Shown here: in pieces, positions 43,166 through 52,226 of the stretch
Layout of the letters: each line of letters begins with the position of its first letter
Numbering within the stretch: position 1 is the stretch's first letter
DNA from: Amycolatopsis methanolica 239
GTDB lineage: Bacteria > Actinomycetota > Actinomycetes > Mycobacteriales > Pseudonocardiaceae
Assembly: GCF_000739085.1 (NCBI RefSeq)
Contig: NZ_CP009110.1
Coordinates: forward strand, 3,968,001-4,032,000
DNA length: 64,000 bases
Direction of reading: 5' to 3'
Translations under genes and position numbers: made by a program
Notes under the pieces: generated by a model
The model's database searches: none
What the model was told of the DNA's origin: nothing
Seen by the model: only the letters and a program-made list of their open reading frames with translations

Positions 43166-43310
43166 GTTCGCGGCAGCGGGCGTCGCCAGAGCGGTGCTGC
43201 TGGTCGACAGGACGAGCGAAAGCAGATCAGCCGCCGTCTACCGGCGCTGCGGCTTCCACCCCACCTTCACGTTCGAGATCTGCGAGAGACCGGCGAGCGA
43301 GCATCGGTGA
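43166..43310 (+). pseudogene. GNAT acetyltransferase, 3' fragment
   Basis: About 47 residues ending at 43310: FAAAGVARAVLLVDRTSE then SAAVYRRCGFHPTFTFEIC. The V-Y-R-R-C-G-F block is the last conserved motif of GNAT N-acetyltransferases. The acetyl-CoA-binding part is missing. It directly follows the PhoX fragment, so two unrelated genes are joined. Confidence 0.5.
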
Positions 43311-43350
43311 TTCGCGCTCGCGGATGTCCGTGTCTCCGTGATGGCTTGAC

Positions 43351-43377
43351 CAGGAGCAGGCGATTGGTCTGCTCCTG
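43351..43377. repeat. 9-bp perfect inverted repeat
   Basis: CAGGAGCAG and CTGCTCCTG around a 9-base loop, in relic sequence between the GNAT and ISL3 fragments. It may be an old terminator or an IS end. Confidence 0.4.
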
Positions 43378-43499
43378 TAGGGCGCCAGCTGTGGGGCACC
43401 ATGAGTTCCTCCTGACCGACGATCAGCAGGTCGCGGAGATCACCCGGTTCAAGGCCGGGCGCGGCTGCATCCGCTGACACATGGGTGGTCCGCGCGCAG

Positions 43500-43630
43500 C
43501 GGTGGGGTCCCGAGCAACTCGAAGAACGCGACCAGAGCCTTTGTCGTTGCCCGGCGCCGCCCAGACCACCCTGCCGGTGTCGTGATCCACCACCACGGCG
43601 AGATACGCGGGTGACCGCCTCGCATCAGAG
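43500..43630 (-). pseudogene. ISL3-family transposase relic
   Basis: The minus strand encodes RYLAVVVDHDTGRVVWAA followed by PGNDK and then, with shifts, LVAFFELLGTPPLRADHP. ISL3 (IS204/IS1001/IS1096/IS1165) transposases have this DHDTGRLVWAAPGRDK segment around the first catalytic aspartate. Only about 40 codons remain and no ends are visible. Confidence 0.55.
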
Positions 43631-43654
43631 ACTCGGTCGCGTGCCCCCGGGTGG

Positions 43655-45132
43655 TCAGCCGTCCATGATCATGAGGGCGTCGTCCAAGGAGGTTCTCGAT
43701 TCCGGCGTGTCGAGGGATACCCCGAGTATCCGTTCGATCGTCTCCAGTCTGCTGTAGAGCGTGGGACGGCTCAGCCCGGTGAGCTCGGCGGTACGGGCTT
43801 TGGACCCGCCGGAGACCAGGTAGGTGCGCAGCAAAGTCAGCAGAGCGCCGTGTGAGCGCGCGTCGTGGTCGAGCAAGGCGCCGAGCTCCCGTTCGGCGAA
43901 CGCCTGCGCCCGATGGTCGTCGCGCAACAAGGTCAGCAGTCCGCGAAGCCGGACGTCCGGCGACCGCAGCAGCCGTCGCGACTCACGAGGCCGAGCCCGG
44001 CTTCGGCGACGTGGCCGGCTTCGTCCAGACCCTGCGCGGCGTGCACGAGCGCGCCGGACGGCCGTGCCGTCCCGGCGACCCACTCCTCCGTCACGCCCGG
44101 CCCGATTCCCTGTCACACACCGCGGCGAGCGCGGATTCCGCTTTGGCGCAGGAAAACACCGCGGTCACCGTGCCTTCCCGCGGCAGGGAGACGATCGCGG
44201 TGTGGCCGGCTGTGGTGATGGCGCGGCGCGTCGCGCGTGAGCCCGAGTGCCTCGGCGCGGGCCAGGGCTTCGCTGTCGTCGGTGGTGCGCCCGGCACGCA
44301 GGTCGTCCAGCAACCCGCCGTGGTGCCTGCCCTACGAGGGCATCACGTTCCTGCTGGATTATGCGATGCAGGTGCAGGGACTGGGCCGCACGTTCGAGGA
44401 CCATCGTGACACGTGCCCGGTCCCGCACGGGTTCGGGCAGCAGGAGCCGCGCCCACCGTTCCGGGCCGAGCCCCACCTCGACGGAGGCCCACTCCTCGGC
44501 CGCCGGATCCGCCTCCTGCCGTCGCGATCGCTCCGCCCACTGGGCGAGCAGGGGCGCGGTCGGCCTGCCTGCCGCGCAGAAGGTGAGGACACGCCTGTTG
44601 AGGTCTTCCAGAACCAGCGGCTGACCGACGAGCTGGGACGCCTGGGGGACGATGTCCGTGGATGAGGCGCACGCGATGTTGCACGAGGTGAACACCTCGT
44701 GCGTGGTCCGCGCGAACTCGACCTCCGCATAGCGGTCGGCGACGATCCGTTGTGGACCTCTTGGGTGACCTCGACGAAGCGGATCGCCTTCGACAAGGTC
44801 ACGACCGGAAGGCCCGCGTCGTCGGCGAACTCGGCCAGGTAGCGCGGCACCTCCGCCAGCTGGGTACCGAGTTCGACGACGAGCCCGGACACGTCGTGCT
44901 GGGCGAGGATGTCCAGGTCGGTCCTGACCTTGGCCGGCTCGCCGACCAGCGGAAGGCCCGTGGTCAGCAGCAGCTCGCCCCCTTCGAGCAGGCCGGTGGG
45001 GTCGCTCCACTCGCTGACGTGCACCCATCGCACGGCACGGTCGAGATGAGCTCCCCCACCGACGACCTCGGGCACGCCCCTCCGGAGGACGGGCAGGGCG
45101 AGCACGTCGCGAACTGTCGGTAGCACTGTCAC
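43655..45132 (-). pseudogene. PucR/CdaR-family regulator, several frameshifts
   Basis: From 45132 the sequence reads MTVLPTVRDVLALPVLRRGV, then HVSEWSDPTGLLEGGELLL (PucR N-terminal domain) to FVEVTQEVH. Near 44750 the frame changes, continuing YAEVEFARTTHEVFTSCN and LVLEDLNRRVLTFCAAG. It degenerates near 44330 and resumes with RSPDVRLRGLLTLLRDD and the C-terminal helix-turn-helix (SKARTAELTGLSRPTLYSRL), stop 43655. At least four indels are needed. It is divergent from the mmsA-like gene, as PucR regulators often are from their targets. Confidence 0.72.
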
Positions 45133-45223
45133 AGTGTAAAGAATCTGGCGACCTGTTTACGACACGACGGGCGGTACCTCGGCACGCTGTCCTTGACGGA
45201 CCGATCTCGCGAGTGAGGACGAC

Positions 45224-46239
45224 ATGCCACACACCATCGCCCACTGGACCGACACAAGCCGTACCCGGGCACGAGCGGGAACACCACGCCGGTGACGAAC
45301 CCCGCGACCGGCGCGATCACGGGCCACGTCGCGCTGGCCGGCGTCCCGGACGCCCGGCACGTGATCGGTGCCGCGACCGCGGCGTTCCCGAGGTGGCGCG
45401 AAACCTCGCTCACCAAGCGCACGGCGATCCTGTTCCGGTTCGGTGAGTTGCTCAACGAGCGCAAGGAAGAACTCGCGGCCATTATCACCACGGAGCACGG
45501 CAAGGTCCGCTCGGACGCGCTCGGCGAGATCAGCCGCGGTCAGGAAGTCATCGAGTTCGCCTGCGGTATCGCGCACCTGCTCAAAGGCGGCCTGAGCGAG
45601 AACGCCTCGACCTCGGTCGACGTCAGCTCGCTGCGCCAGCGGCTCGGGCCCGTGGCGATCATCTCGCCGTTCAACTTCCCCGCGATGGTCCCGATGTGGT
45701 TCTTCCCCATCGCCATCGCCGCCGGTAACACCGTGGTGCTCAAGCCAAGTGAGAAGGACCCTTCGGCGTCGCTGTGGCTGGCGAAGCTGTGGGCCGAAGC
45801 CGGGTTGCCCGACGGCGTGTTCAATGTACTGCAGGGCGGCAAGGACGCGGTGGACGAACTGCTGACCAACCCTGACGTCAAGGCGGTGAGCTTCGTCGGG
45901 TCGACGCCGATCGCGCTCACCTGCATCTCCGGCATCGTGTTCCCGTACTGCTCGGAGGTGTACCCGACCGCGATTCGCGCCACCGGCGCCGGGCTCGCCT
46001 CGACGGCGGGTAACGCGGGCGGGCTCACCGCACCGGTCGTCATCGGCCTGGCGTTCGGCTCGATCGGGTTCGTCGGCGTGTTCGCGGTGATGGCCGCGCT
46101 GCTGGCCGTGGGCGCGCTCGTCATCCGGCTGTTCGGGCCCCGCGTCACCGGCAAGACGCTGGAGCAGGTCTTCGCCGACGAGACCGCCCGGACCGCCCGG
46201 ACCGCCACGCCTAGCACGCTCGAAGGGAGCGCGTCGTGA
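45224..46239 (+). pseudogene. Chimera: MmsA-like dehydrogenase N-terminus joined to an MFS C-terminus
   Basis: ATG 45224 opens MPHTIAHWTD. One base is lost within codon 11-12, and the frame from 45292 then reads a CoA-acylating methylmalonate-semialdehyde dehydrogenase: FGELLNERKEELAAIITTEH, VAIISPFNFPAMVPMWFFPI, VLKPSEKDPSASLWLAKL, VSFVGSTPIA. At about 45908, before the catalytic glutamate and cysteine, the same frame switches to the last helices of an MFS transporter (GIVFPYCSEVYPTAIRATGA, GFVGVFAVMAALLAVGAL). It stops at 46239, overlapping the next start. Neither half can work: the enzyme lacks its catalytic domain and the transporter lacks ten helices. Confidence 0.8.
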
Positions 46240-47488
46240 CGCAGGCCCCCGTCCCGCGGAGGCGGATCTACCTCGCGACGGTCTTCGGCCACCTCGTCGA
46301 GTGGTACGAGTTCTCCGTGTACGGTTTCGTCGCCGTCCACATCGGAGCGACGTTCTTCGCCGGCGCCGACCCGATGGCCCGGCTGCTGGCCACCTTCGGC
46401 GTGTTCGGCTTCACCTCCGGGTTCCGCCCGCTTGGGCGCCCTGTTCTTCGGCCCGCTGGCCGACCGCATCGGCCGTCGTCCGGTGCTGGTCACGGTGCTG
46501 CTGCTGATGTGCGGGGCGACGTTCGCGATCAGGCTGCTGCCCGGGTACGCCACGCTCGGCATCGCCGCGCCGGTGCTGCTCGTCGTGTTGCGCGGGCTGC
46601 AGAACTTCTCCGATCGAGAACCGGACGCCCGGGCGGCGCGCCTACTACGGGAGCTGGCAGACGATCACGATCGTGCTCGGCATGATGGTGGCCAGCCTGT
46701 CCGCGCTGCTGTTCACCGAGGTGCGCTCCGCCGCCGCGCTGGAGTCGTGGGGCTGGCGGGTCCCGTTCCTGATCGCGCTGCCGCTGGGCCTGATCGGGCT
46801 CTACATGCGACTGCGGCTGGACGAGACACCGGAGTTCGCGCAGGTGGCCGCCTCCGGCGAGCACGAACGCGCCCCGCTGCGCGCCACCCTGCGGCACGAC
46901 TGGCGGTCGATCCTGCGGATCGCCGCGCTGGTGTGCTCGCCGACGATGTGCACCTACGTGCTGCTGGTGTACGGGCCCACGTTCCTGACCACCGAGCTGA
47001 AGGTGCCCGCCGCGCAGGCGAAGCTGGCCGGGTTCGCCGCGATGGTCGTGATGATGGTGCTGACCGTGGTGTTCGCGCGCCTGTGCGACCGCGCCGGGCG
47101 CAAGCCGTTCCTCATCGCCGGGGCGATCTGGGTGCTGGTCACCGCGCCGCTGGGGTTCCTGCTGCTGCACCGGCTGTCGTTCGGGTTCCTGGTGCCCGGG
47201 CTGCCGCTCGTGGTGATCGGCGAGGCGCTGATGCTGGCGCCGCAGCCGGCGATCTTCGCCGGGCTGTTCCCCACCGCCCGCCGGTACAGCGGGGTCGGCA
47301 TCGGCTACAACATCGGCGTGGTGCTCCTCGGCGGCGCGGGCCCGCTGGTCGCCACCGCCATCGTGCAGGCCACGCAAAGCACCTACGCGCCCGCGGGGTA
47401 CCTGGCGTGCGGCGCGCTGATCAGCCTGATCGCGGCGATCTGCACGCCGGAGACGCTGCGGCGCGACCGGACGTCCACCGCGAGCTGA
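46236..47488 (+). pseudogene. MFS (MHS-type) transporter with frameshifts and a small deletion
   Basis: GTG 46236 opens a metabolite:H+ symporter with YLATVFGHLVEWYEFSVYGF. The frame changes near 46432 (GALFFGPLADRIGRRPVLV) and again near 46620, where about a dozen residues of the conserved GGEFGGS segment are missing (RGLQNFS then AYYGSWQTITIVLGMMV). The last 270 residues are clean, ending at 47488. Its start overlaps the stop of the upstream chimera. Compare the intact paralogue at 11504. Confidence 0.75.
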
Positions 47489-47492
47489 ACGA

Positions 47493-47528
47493 CCGGAGAC
47501 CCCCGCAGCCGGCTGCGGGGGTCTCCGG
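47493..47528. terminator. 36-bp perfect palindrome, bidirectional terminator
   Basis: CCGGAGACCCCCGCAGCC is followed at once by its exact complement. It fills the gap between the MFS stop (47488) and the stop of the convergent PucR gene (47531), and ends the ten-gene operon. Confidence 0.7.
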
Positions 47529-47530
47529 CG

Positions 47531-49147
47531 TCAGCGGGGCGCGATCACCCGCAGCTGCAGCATCGCGGCGAAGCGGGCCTCCGGGTCGGACAGGTCCAGC
47601 TGCGCGACCTCGGCCAGGCGCCGCAGCCGGTAGCGGAAGGTGTTGGGGTGCACGTAGACCGCGTTGGCGGCCGCGTTCACGTCGCCGAAGGAGTCCAGCC
47701 ACGCGCGCAGCGTCTCGACCAGGTTGGTGTTGTGCTGCCGGTCGTAGTCGAACAACCGGGCGACCGGGCCGGTCGGGCGGTCGCCCCGTGCGGCGACCAG
47801 GTCGCGCGGCTCCAGCAGCAGCGCCTCCACCTGGACGTCGGCCAGGCGGGCGACCCGGCGGCCGGTGCGCGGTTCCGCCCGCAGCACCCGCAGCGCCCGG
47901 TCCGCGCTGGCCCGGGCGCCGGCCAGTGCCGCGACGTCCTCGGCGACCGGTCCGATCGCGACGACCGCAGGCACCCGCTCCCCCACGCGGTCCACGAATT
48001 CGGTCGCGATGGACACCGCCCACTGCTCGCCGTCGCCCTCGCCCTCCACCGGGACCAGCCCGTAGGCCACGTCCCCGACGAGGGCGCTCGCGGCACGCGG
48101 GTGCACCGCGGTCAGGTGCATCGCGAGGCCGTCGCTCACCCGTTGCAGTTCGGTCGCCACCCCGGCGTCGTCGCGCTCGCCGGGGCCGCGGTCGGCGAGC
48201 GCGAGCGCCAGCACCACCACCGGACGGCCCGCCAGCCCCAGCCGGGCCATGGCCTCGCGTGCTCCGGCGCCGCCTTCGAGCGCGGTGCTGAGCAGTTCGG
48301 CGCGTAGGCGGCGGGACACGTCGGTGCCCGCGCGGACCCGCAGCATGTGCAACGCGACGAGCCGCGCCGCCTCCCGCAGCGCCTGCTCGCGTTCGGCGCT
48401 GAGCGGCTCCCGGACCGCCGCCCAGATCGAGCCGAGCACCTCGTCGCCCGCCCGCACGGCGACGGCGACCCGGGGCATCGTGAGGCCGTCGAGGTTGACC
48501 AGCGCGTCGACGTAGACCAGCCGGTCGCTGCGGTACAGCTCGCGGAACACGCCCCGGTCGGTGAGCATCCGGGCGAAGCGTTCCGGCACCTGCCGTCCCA
48601 GGATCGTCTCCACCCGGGACGGGTCGGCTTCGTCCTGGCGGCCGGAGAACGCCAGCACCCGCGAGCGCGGGTCCTCGATCGTCACCGGCGCGTCGATCAG
48701 CTCCGCGATCGCGTTGGCCACCGCGAACAGGTCGCCGGAGGGGACGCCGCCCAGCATCTCCGGCTCGGCCTGGCCGACGTCGCCCTCGGCGAGCAGCGCC
48801 CGCAGCATCGCGGCCAGCTGCGCCCAGGACGCCCCGCGCGTCAGGCCCAGCAACACCACGCCGGTCTCGTCGACGGCGGCGGTGACCTCCGCCGGCACGG
48901 CGACCGGCGCGCGCACCACCAGCCCCGCCGCCTCCTGCTTGCCGAGCCCGCGCAGCAGGCGGACAACGTCCGCCGGCTCGCGGACGCCCACGCCCAGCAC
49001 GAGCGCGTGGCGGGGCAGCACGGGTTCCTCGAACGGGTCGTGGATCGCGACGCCACCGATGTCCCCGGCGCCGCCCGGGTCACCGTGGACGAGGTCGAGC
49101 AGCGTGCCACCGAGGTCGTCGAGGACACGGACCACACCGGCGCTCAC
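47531..49147 (-). CDS. PucR/CdaR-family transcriptional regulator
   Basis: A 538-residue regulator. The N-terminal ~130 residues form a PucR-type sensing region. GAF-like sequence follows (LFAVANAIAELIDAPVTIED), then a GGDEF-like CdaR domain, and a C-terminal helix-turn-helix (FDYDRQHNTNLVETLRAWL, NVYVHPNTFRYRLRRL-like AVYVHPNTFRYRLRRLAEV). GTG 49147 lies 25 bp past the stop of the racemase gene on the same strand, so it is probably the last gene of the operon and its own regulator. PucR/CdaR proteins usually activate catabolic genes in response to a substrate. It is intact, unlike the PucR gene at 43655. Confidence 0.88.
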   Translation of the reverse strand: MSAGVVRVLDDLGGTLLDLVHGDPGGAGDIGGVAIHDPFEEPVLPRHALVLGVGVREPADVVRLLRGLGKQEAAGLVVRAPVAVPAEVTAAVDETGVVLLGLTRGASWAQLAAMLRALLAEGDVGQAEPEMLGGVPSGDLFAVANAIAELIDAPVTIEDPRSRVLAFSGRQDEADPSRVETILGRQVPERFARMLTDRGVFRELYRSDRLVYVDALVNLDGLTMPRVAVAVRAGDEVLGSIWAAVREPLSAEREQALREAARLVALHMLRVRAGTDVSRRLRAELLSTALEGGAGAREAMARLGLAGRPVVVLALALADRGPGERDDAGVATELQRVSDGLAMHLTAVHPRAASALVGDVAYGLVPVEGEGDGEQWAVSIATEFVDRVGERVPAVVAIGPVAEDVAALAGARASADRALRVLRAEPRTGRRVARLADVQVEALLLEPRDLVAARGDRPTGPVARLFDYDRQHNTNLVETLRAWLDSFGDVNAAANAVYVHPNTFRYRLRRLAEVAQLDLSDPEARFAAMLQLRVIAPR

Positions 49148-49172
49148 CGCGACGCCCCACCTCCTCGCCGGC

Positions 49173-50279
49173 TCAGCAGGCCACCCGCTCGGTCGCCGTC
49201 GTCACCTCGGCCAGCAGCTCCGGCACCGGATCCACCCCGATGCCCGGCCCCGCGGGCACGTCCAGGTGCCCGCCGGAGAGCACGAACGGCTCGATGATGT
49301 CGGTGCGATAGTAGCGGTCGGAGGCGGAGGTATCGCCGGGCAGCGTGAAGCCGGGCAGCGCCGCGAGCGCGACGTTGGCGGCGCGGCCCAGCCCGGATTC
49401 GAGCATGCCGCCGCACCACACCGGCACGCCGTTGGCGGCGCACACGTCGTGCACCCGGCGGGCTTCCAGGTAGCCGCCGACCCGGCCGGGCTTGATGTTG
49501 ACGACCTGGCACGCGCCGAGCGCGATCGCGTCCGCGGCCGACTTCGCCGACACGATCGACTCGTCCAGGCACACCGGCGTGGCCAGCCGCTTGGCGAGCT
49601 CCGCGTGCCCGAGCACGTCCTCCTCGTCCAGTGGCTGCTCGATCAGCAGCAGCCCGAACGGGTCGAGCCGGGCCAGGTGCCGCGCGTCGGCGAGGGTGTA
49701 CGCGGTGTTGGCGTCGACCTGCAGCAGCACGTCGTCGCCGAAGCGTTCCCGGACCGCCCGTACCGGCTCGACGTCCCACCCGGGCTGGATCTTCAGCTTG
49801 ATCCGGACGTACCCGGCGTCGAGGTAGCCGCCGACGGTGTCGAGGAGTTCGCCGACCGAACCCATGATCCCGACCGACACCCCGCACGGCACGCGGTCGC
49901 GCACCGCGCCCAGTTCCCGCGCCAGCGGGCGGCCTTGGGCGCGCAGCTCGGCGTCGAGCACCGCCATCTCCAGCGCGGCCTTGGCCATGCGGTGTCCCTT
50001 GAACGGTGCCAGCACCCTGCCCACCGCGGTGGCGTCGAGGTGGTCGGCGGCCGCGAGCGCGGGCACGAAGAAGCGCCGCAGCACGTCGGCCGCGCCGTCC
50101 ACGTACTCCGGCGAGTAGAGCGGGTCGGCCAGTGCGCCGCATTCGCCCCAGCCCACGGCCTCGTCCGTCTCGACCCGCACCAGCAGGATGTCGCGGGCGG
50201 TCTGCGTGCCGAACGAGGTCCGGAACGGAGCCACCAGCGGCATCTCGATGCGGCGCAGTTCCACTCCGGTCAGTTTCAC
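49173..50279 (-). CDS. N-succinylamino acid racemase / o-succinylbenzoate synthase family
   Basis: A 368-residue enolase-superfamily enzyme that interconverts D- and L-N-acyl (succinyl) amino acids. The 20s loop region reads PFRTSFGTQTARD. The barrel carries the two catalytic lysines in RIKLKIQ (K161/K163) and K263 in NIKPGRVGG, with metal ligands D189 (QVDANTAYT), E214 (LIEQPL) and D239 (CLDESIV). Length and residues agree with the Amycolatopsis N-acylamino acid racemase. GTG 50279 overlaps the stop of the GNAT gene. Some relatives make menaquinone, but no men genes are near and the GNAT/M20 neighbours favour amino-acid inversion. Confidence 0.92.
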   Translation of the reverse strand: MKLTGVELRRIEMPLVAPFRTSFGTQTARDILLVRVETDEAVGWGECGALADPLYSPEYVDGAADVLRRFFVPALAAADHLDATAVGRVLAPFKGHRMAKAALEMAVLDAELRAQGRPLARELGAVRDRVPCGVSVGIMGSVGELLDTVGGYLDAGYVRIKLKIQPGWDVEPVRAVRERFGDDVLLQVDANTAYTLADARHLARLDPFGLLLIEQPLDEEDVLGHAELAKRLATPVCLDESIVSAKSAADAIALGACQVVNIKPGRVGGYLEARRVHDVCAANGVPVWCGGMLESGLGRAANVALAALPGFTLPGDTSASDRYYRTDIIEPFVLSGGHLDVPAGPGIGVDPVPELLAEVTTATERVAC

Positions 50280-51115
50280 GCGCTGTCCTCCTTCGCCACG
50301 CGGGTGACGACGTACCACCCGGTCCTGTCGAATCCCGCGACGCGCGCGCCCTCGGCCAGCAACGTGCCGAGCGTGTCGCGCACCGCGATCCGCCACTGCC
50401 ACGCCAGACGCGGGTCCGCGCGGCGCAGCGTCTCGATGTCCCGCGGGGCGGCGACCAGCAGGGCCGGCCCGTCGAGACTGCCGGCGCGGGGTGTGTCGTT
50501 CTCCACGCCGAGCGCCACGACCGCGCCGGGCGGCGCGCTGACGCGGCGGGGTGTGCCGTCGCAGGCTGCTTCGACCTCGGGGGCGCCGATGCGCCAGTGC
50601 ACCAGCAGCCGGTCGGTGTCGTCGTCGCCGTTGATGTGGTCGTGCATCCCGCCGTAGAAGTTCGGCAGGTACTCCACGGCCTCGGCGGCGAGCTTGCCGA
50701 GGTTGAAGTAGGCGTTGCGGCTCACCAGCGGGTCGAAGGTCCACTCGATCACCGAGATCCCCCGCGGCAGCGCCCAGGCGCGCTGGTGCAGCTTGAGCGC
50801 CAGCCCGACGCTGCGCCCGGCCATCACCGGGGCCACGCCCGCGATGTGGCTGTGCATCACGCCGGGCGTGCCGAAGAACCCGACGCAGGCGCCCACCAGC
50901 TCGTCCCCGACGAAGGCGCCGGAGACGTAGTTGCCCGCCTTGGTCAGCGCGCGCATGAGTTCGGTGGTCACCGGCGGGTTGGCCGGATCGGGGCGCCAGA
51001 TCAGGTCGAATAGCCGGTACACCGCCTCCAGCTCTCGCAGTTCGGCGACCTCGCGGACGCGGACGCCCGCCGCGACCGCCGCCTTGGCCGCGGCCTCCTC
51101 GGGACTGGTCCTCAC
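50276..51115 (-). CDS. GNAT-superfamily acyltransferase, probable D-amino acid N-succinyltransferase
   Basis: A 279-residue protein of the COG3375-type GNAT group. The N-terminal part has EAVYRLFDLIWRPDPANP and VSGAFVGDELVGACVGFFG, a GNAT beta-strand pair. MHSHIAGVAPVMAGRSVGLA is the acetyl-CoA-binding loop, and WTFDPLVSRNAYFNLGKLA is a block seen only in this group. In Geobacillus a GNAT protein beside N-succinylamino acid racemase transfers succinyl groups to D-amino acids. The same neighbours here support that role, but it is inference. GTG 51115 overlaps the M20 stop and its own stop overlaps the racemase start. Confidence 0.8.
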   Translation of the reverse strand: MRTSPEEAAAKAAVAAGVRVREVAELRELEAVYRLFDLIWRPDPANPPVTTELMRALTKAGNYVSGAFVGDELVGACVGFFGTPGVMHSHIAGVAPVMAGRSVGLALKLHQRAWALPRGISVIEWTFDPLVSRNAYFNLGKLAAEAVEYLPNFYGGMHDHINGDDDTDRLLVHWRIGAPEVEAACDGTPRRVSAPPGAVVALGVENDTPRAGSLDGPALLVAAPRDIETLRRADPRLAWQWRIAVRDTLGTLLAEGARVAGFDRTGWYVVTRVAKEDSA

Positions 51116-52224
51116 CGGCGCGCGTCCGTCAGCAGGTCGGCGACCAGTGCCGACACCAGCGCGGTGCGGCCGGGCAGCTCGCCGATCCGCACGTGCTCGG
51201 TGTCGGCGTGCGCTCCGCCGCCGACGGCACCCAGCCCGTCGAGGGTGGGCACCCCGGCGCCCGCGGTGAAGTTGCCGTCCGAGGCTCCCCCGACCGCGGC
51301 GGCGGTCAGCGGCGCCAGGCCGAGCGTGGCCGCCACCTTCTGCGCGCGGGCGAACAGCGCGGCCGACGACTCCGCTTCCATCGGGGGCCGGTTGGGGCCG
51401 CCCAGCACCTCCACCACCGAACCCTCCACAGCGGACTCCAGCGCCCGCATCCGCTCGTCCACCCTGGACTGCTCGGCCGCGCTGCGGACGCGCACGTCGA
51501 CCGCGAACCGCCCGTCGGCGGGCACGGTGTTCGCCGTGGTGCCTGCGGACAGCACGGTCGGCGTCACGCTCGTGCCGCGCTCGGCGTCGGCGAGACCCGC
51601 CACCGCCAGGATCTGGTGTGCCAGCTCGACGGTGGCGTTGACGCCGCGTTCCGGTTCCAGTCCGGCGTGCGCGGCCCGGCCCTTCACCCGGACCTGGTAC
51701 AGCGACACGCCCTTGCGCTCGGTCTTGAGCGCCCCGCCGTCGGCGGACGCCTCCAGCACCAGCGCGGCGGCGCAGCCCGCGGCCTCGTCCTCGATCAGGG
51801 CACGCGAGCTGGGCGAGCCGAGCTCCTCGTCACCGGTGATCAGGATGGTCACCCCGGCCCGGTCGCCGAGCGCGGCCACGGCGTGCAGGGCCATCACCGC
51901 CCCGGCCTTCATGTCGAAGCAGCCGGGCCCGCGCAGCACGTCACCCTCCACTGTGTACGGATGCGTGGTCAGGGATCCGAGCGGCCACACGGTGTCGTGG
52001 TGGCCGAGCAGCAGGACCCGCGCCGGGCCGCGGCCGAACCGCCAGCACAGGTGGGTCCACCCGTCGCGGACGATCCGGTCCGGCGGCGCCCCGAGGAGCC
52101 GCTCGCCGATGCGCGCGAGCGTGTCCGCGCTCGCGGCCACGGCCGCGTGGTCCGCGGACGGCGATTCGCGGGTGACCAGCCGCTCGATGTCGTCGAGCAT
52201 CGCGGGCAGGTCCGGGAACGGCAT
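51112..52224 (-). CDS. M20-family metallopeptidase, probable N-acyl-L-amino acid deacylase
   Basis: A 370-residue zinc hydrolase. The first metal site is HxD in LLGHHDTVWP (H75/D77). The bridging aspartate is in RGPGCFDMKAGAVMAL (D104), and E133-E134 in TGDEELGS act as base and ligand. A dimerisation domain follows, and the last ligand is the histidine of GAHADTEHV. Such CPG2/ArgE-like enzymes remove N-acyl groups or cut peptides. Between the S9 fusion and the GNAT gene, with four-base overlaps, it could hydrolyse N-succinyl-L-amino acids from the racemase. GTG 52230 is an alternative start. Confidence 0.88.
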   Translation of the reverse strand: MPFPDLPAMLDDIERLVTRESPSADHAAVAASADTLARIGERLLGAPPDRIVRDGWTHLCWRFGRGPARVLLLGHHDTVWPLGSLTTHPYTVEGDVLRGPGCFDMKAGAVMALHAVAALGDRAGVTILITGDEELGSPSSRALIEDEAAGCAAALVLEASADGGALKTERKGVSLYQVRVKGRAAHAGLEPERGVNATVELAHQILAVAGLADAERGTSVTPTVLSAGTTANTVPADGRFAVDVRVRSAAEQSRVDERMRALESAVEGSVVEVLGGPNRPPMEAESSAALFARAQKVAATLGLAPLTAAAVGGASDGNFTAGAGVPTLDGLGAVGGGAHADTEHVRIGELPGRTALVSALVADLLTDARR

Positions 52225-52226
52225 GC

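Noticed and set aside
46432..48291. Open plus-strand frame of 619 codons
   Set aside because: It is made of Arg/Ala/Gly/Pro-rich nonsense, spans the perfect terminator at 47493-47528 and lies opposite the well-conserved PucR gene.
49173..50279. menC (o-succinylbenzoate synthase) for menaquinone
   Set aside because: The family is shared, but no other men gene is present and the GNAT and M20 neighbours match the N-succinyl amino-acid route. OSBS side activity cannot be excluded.
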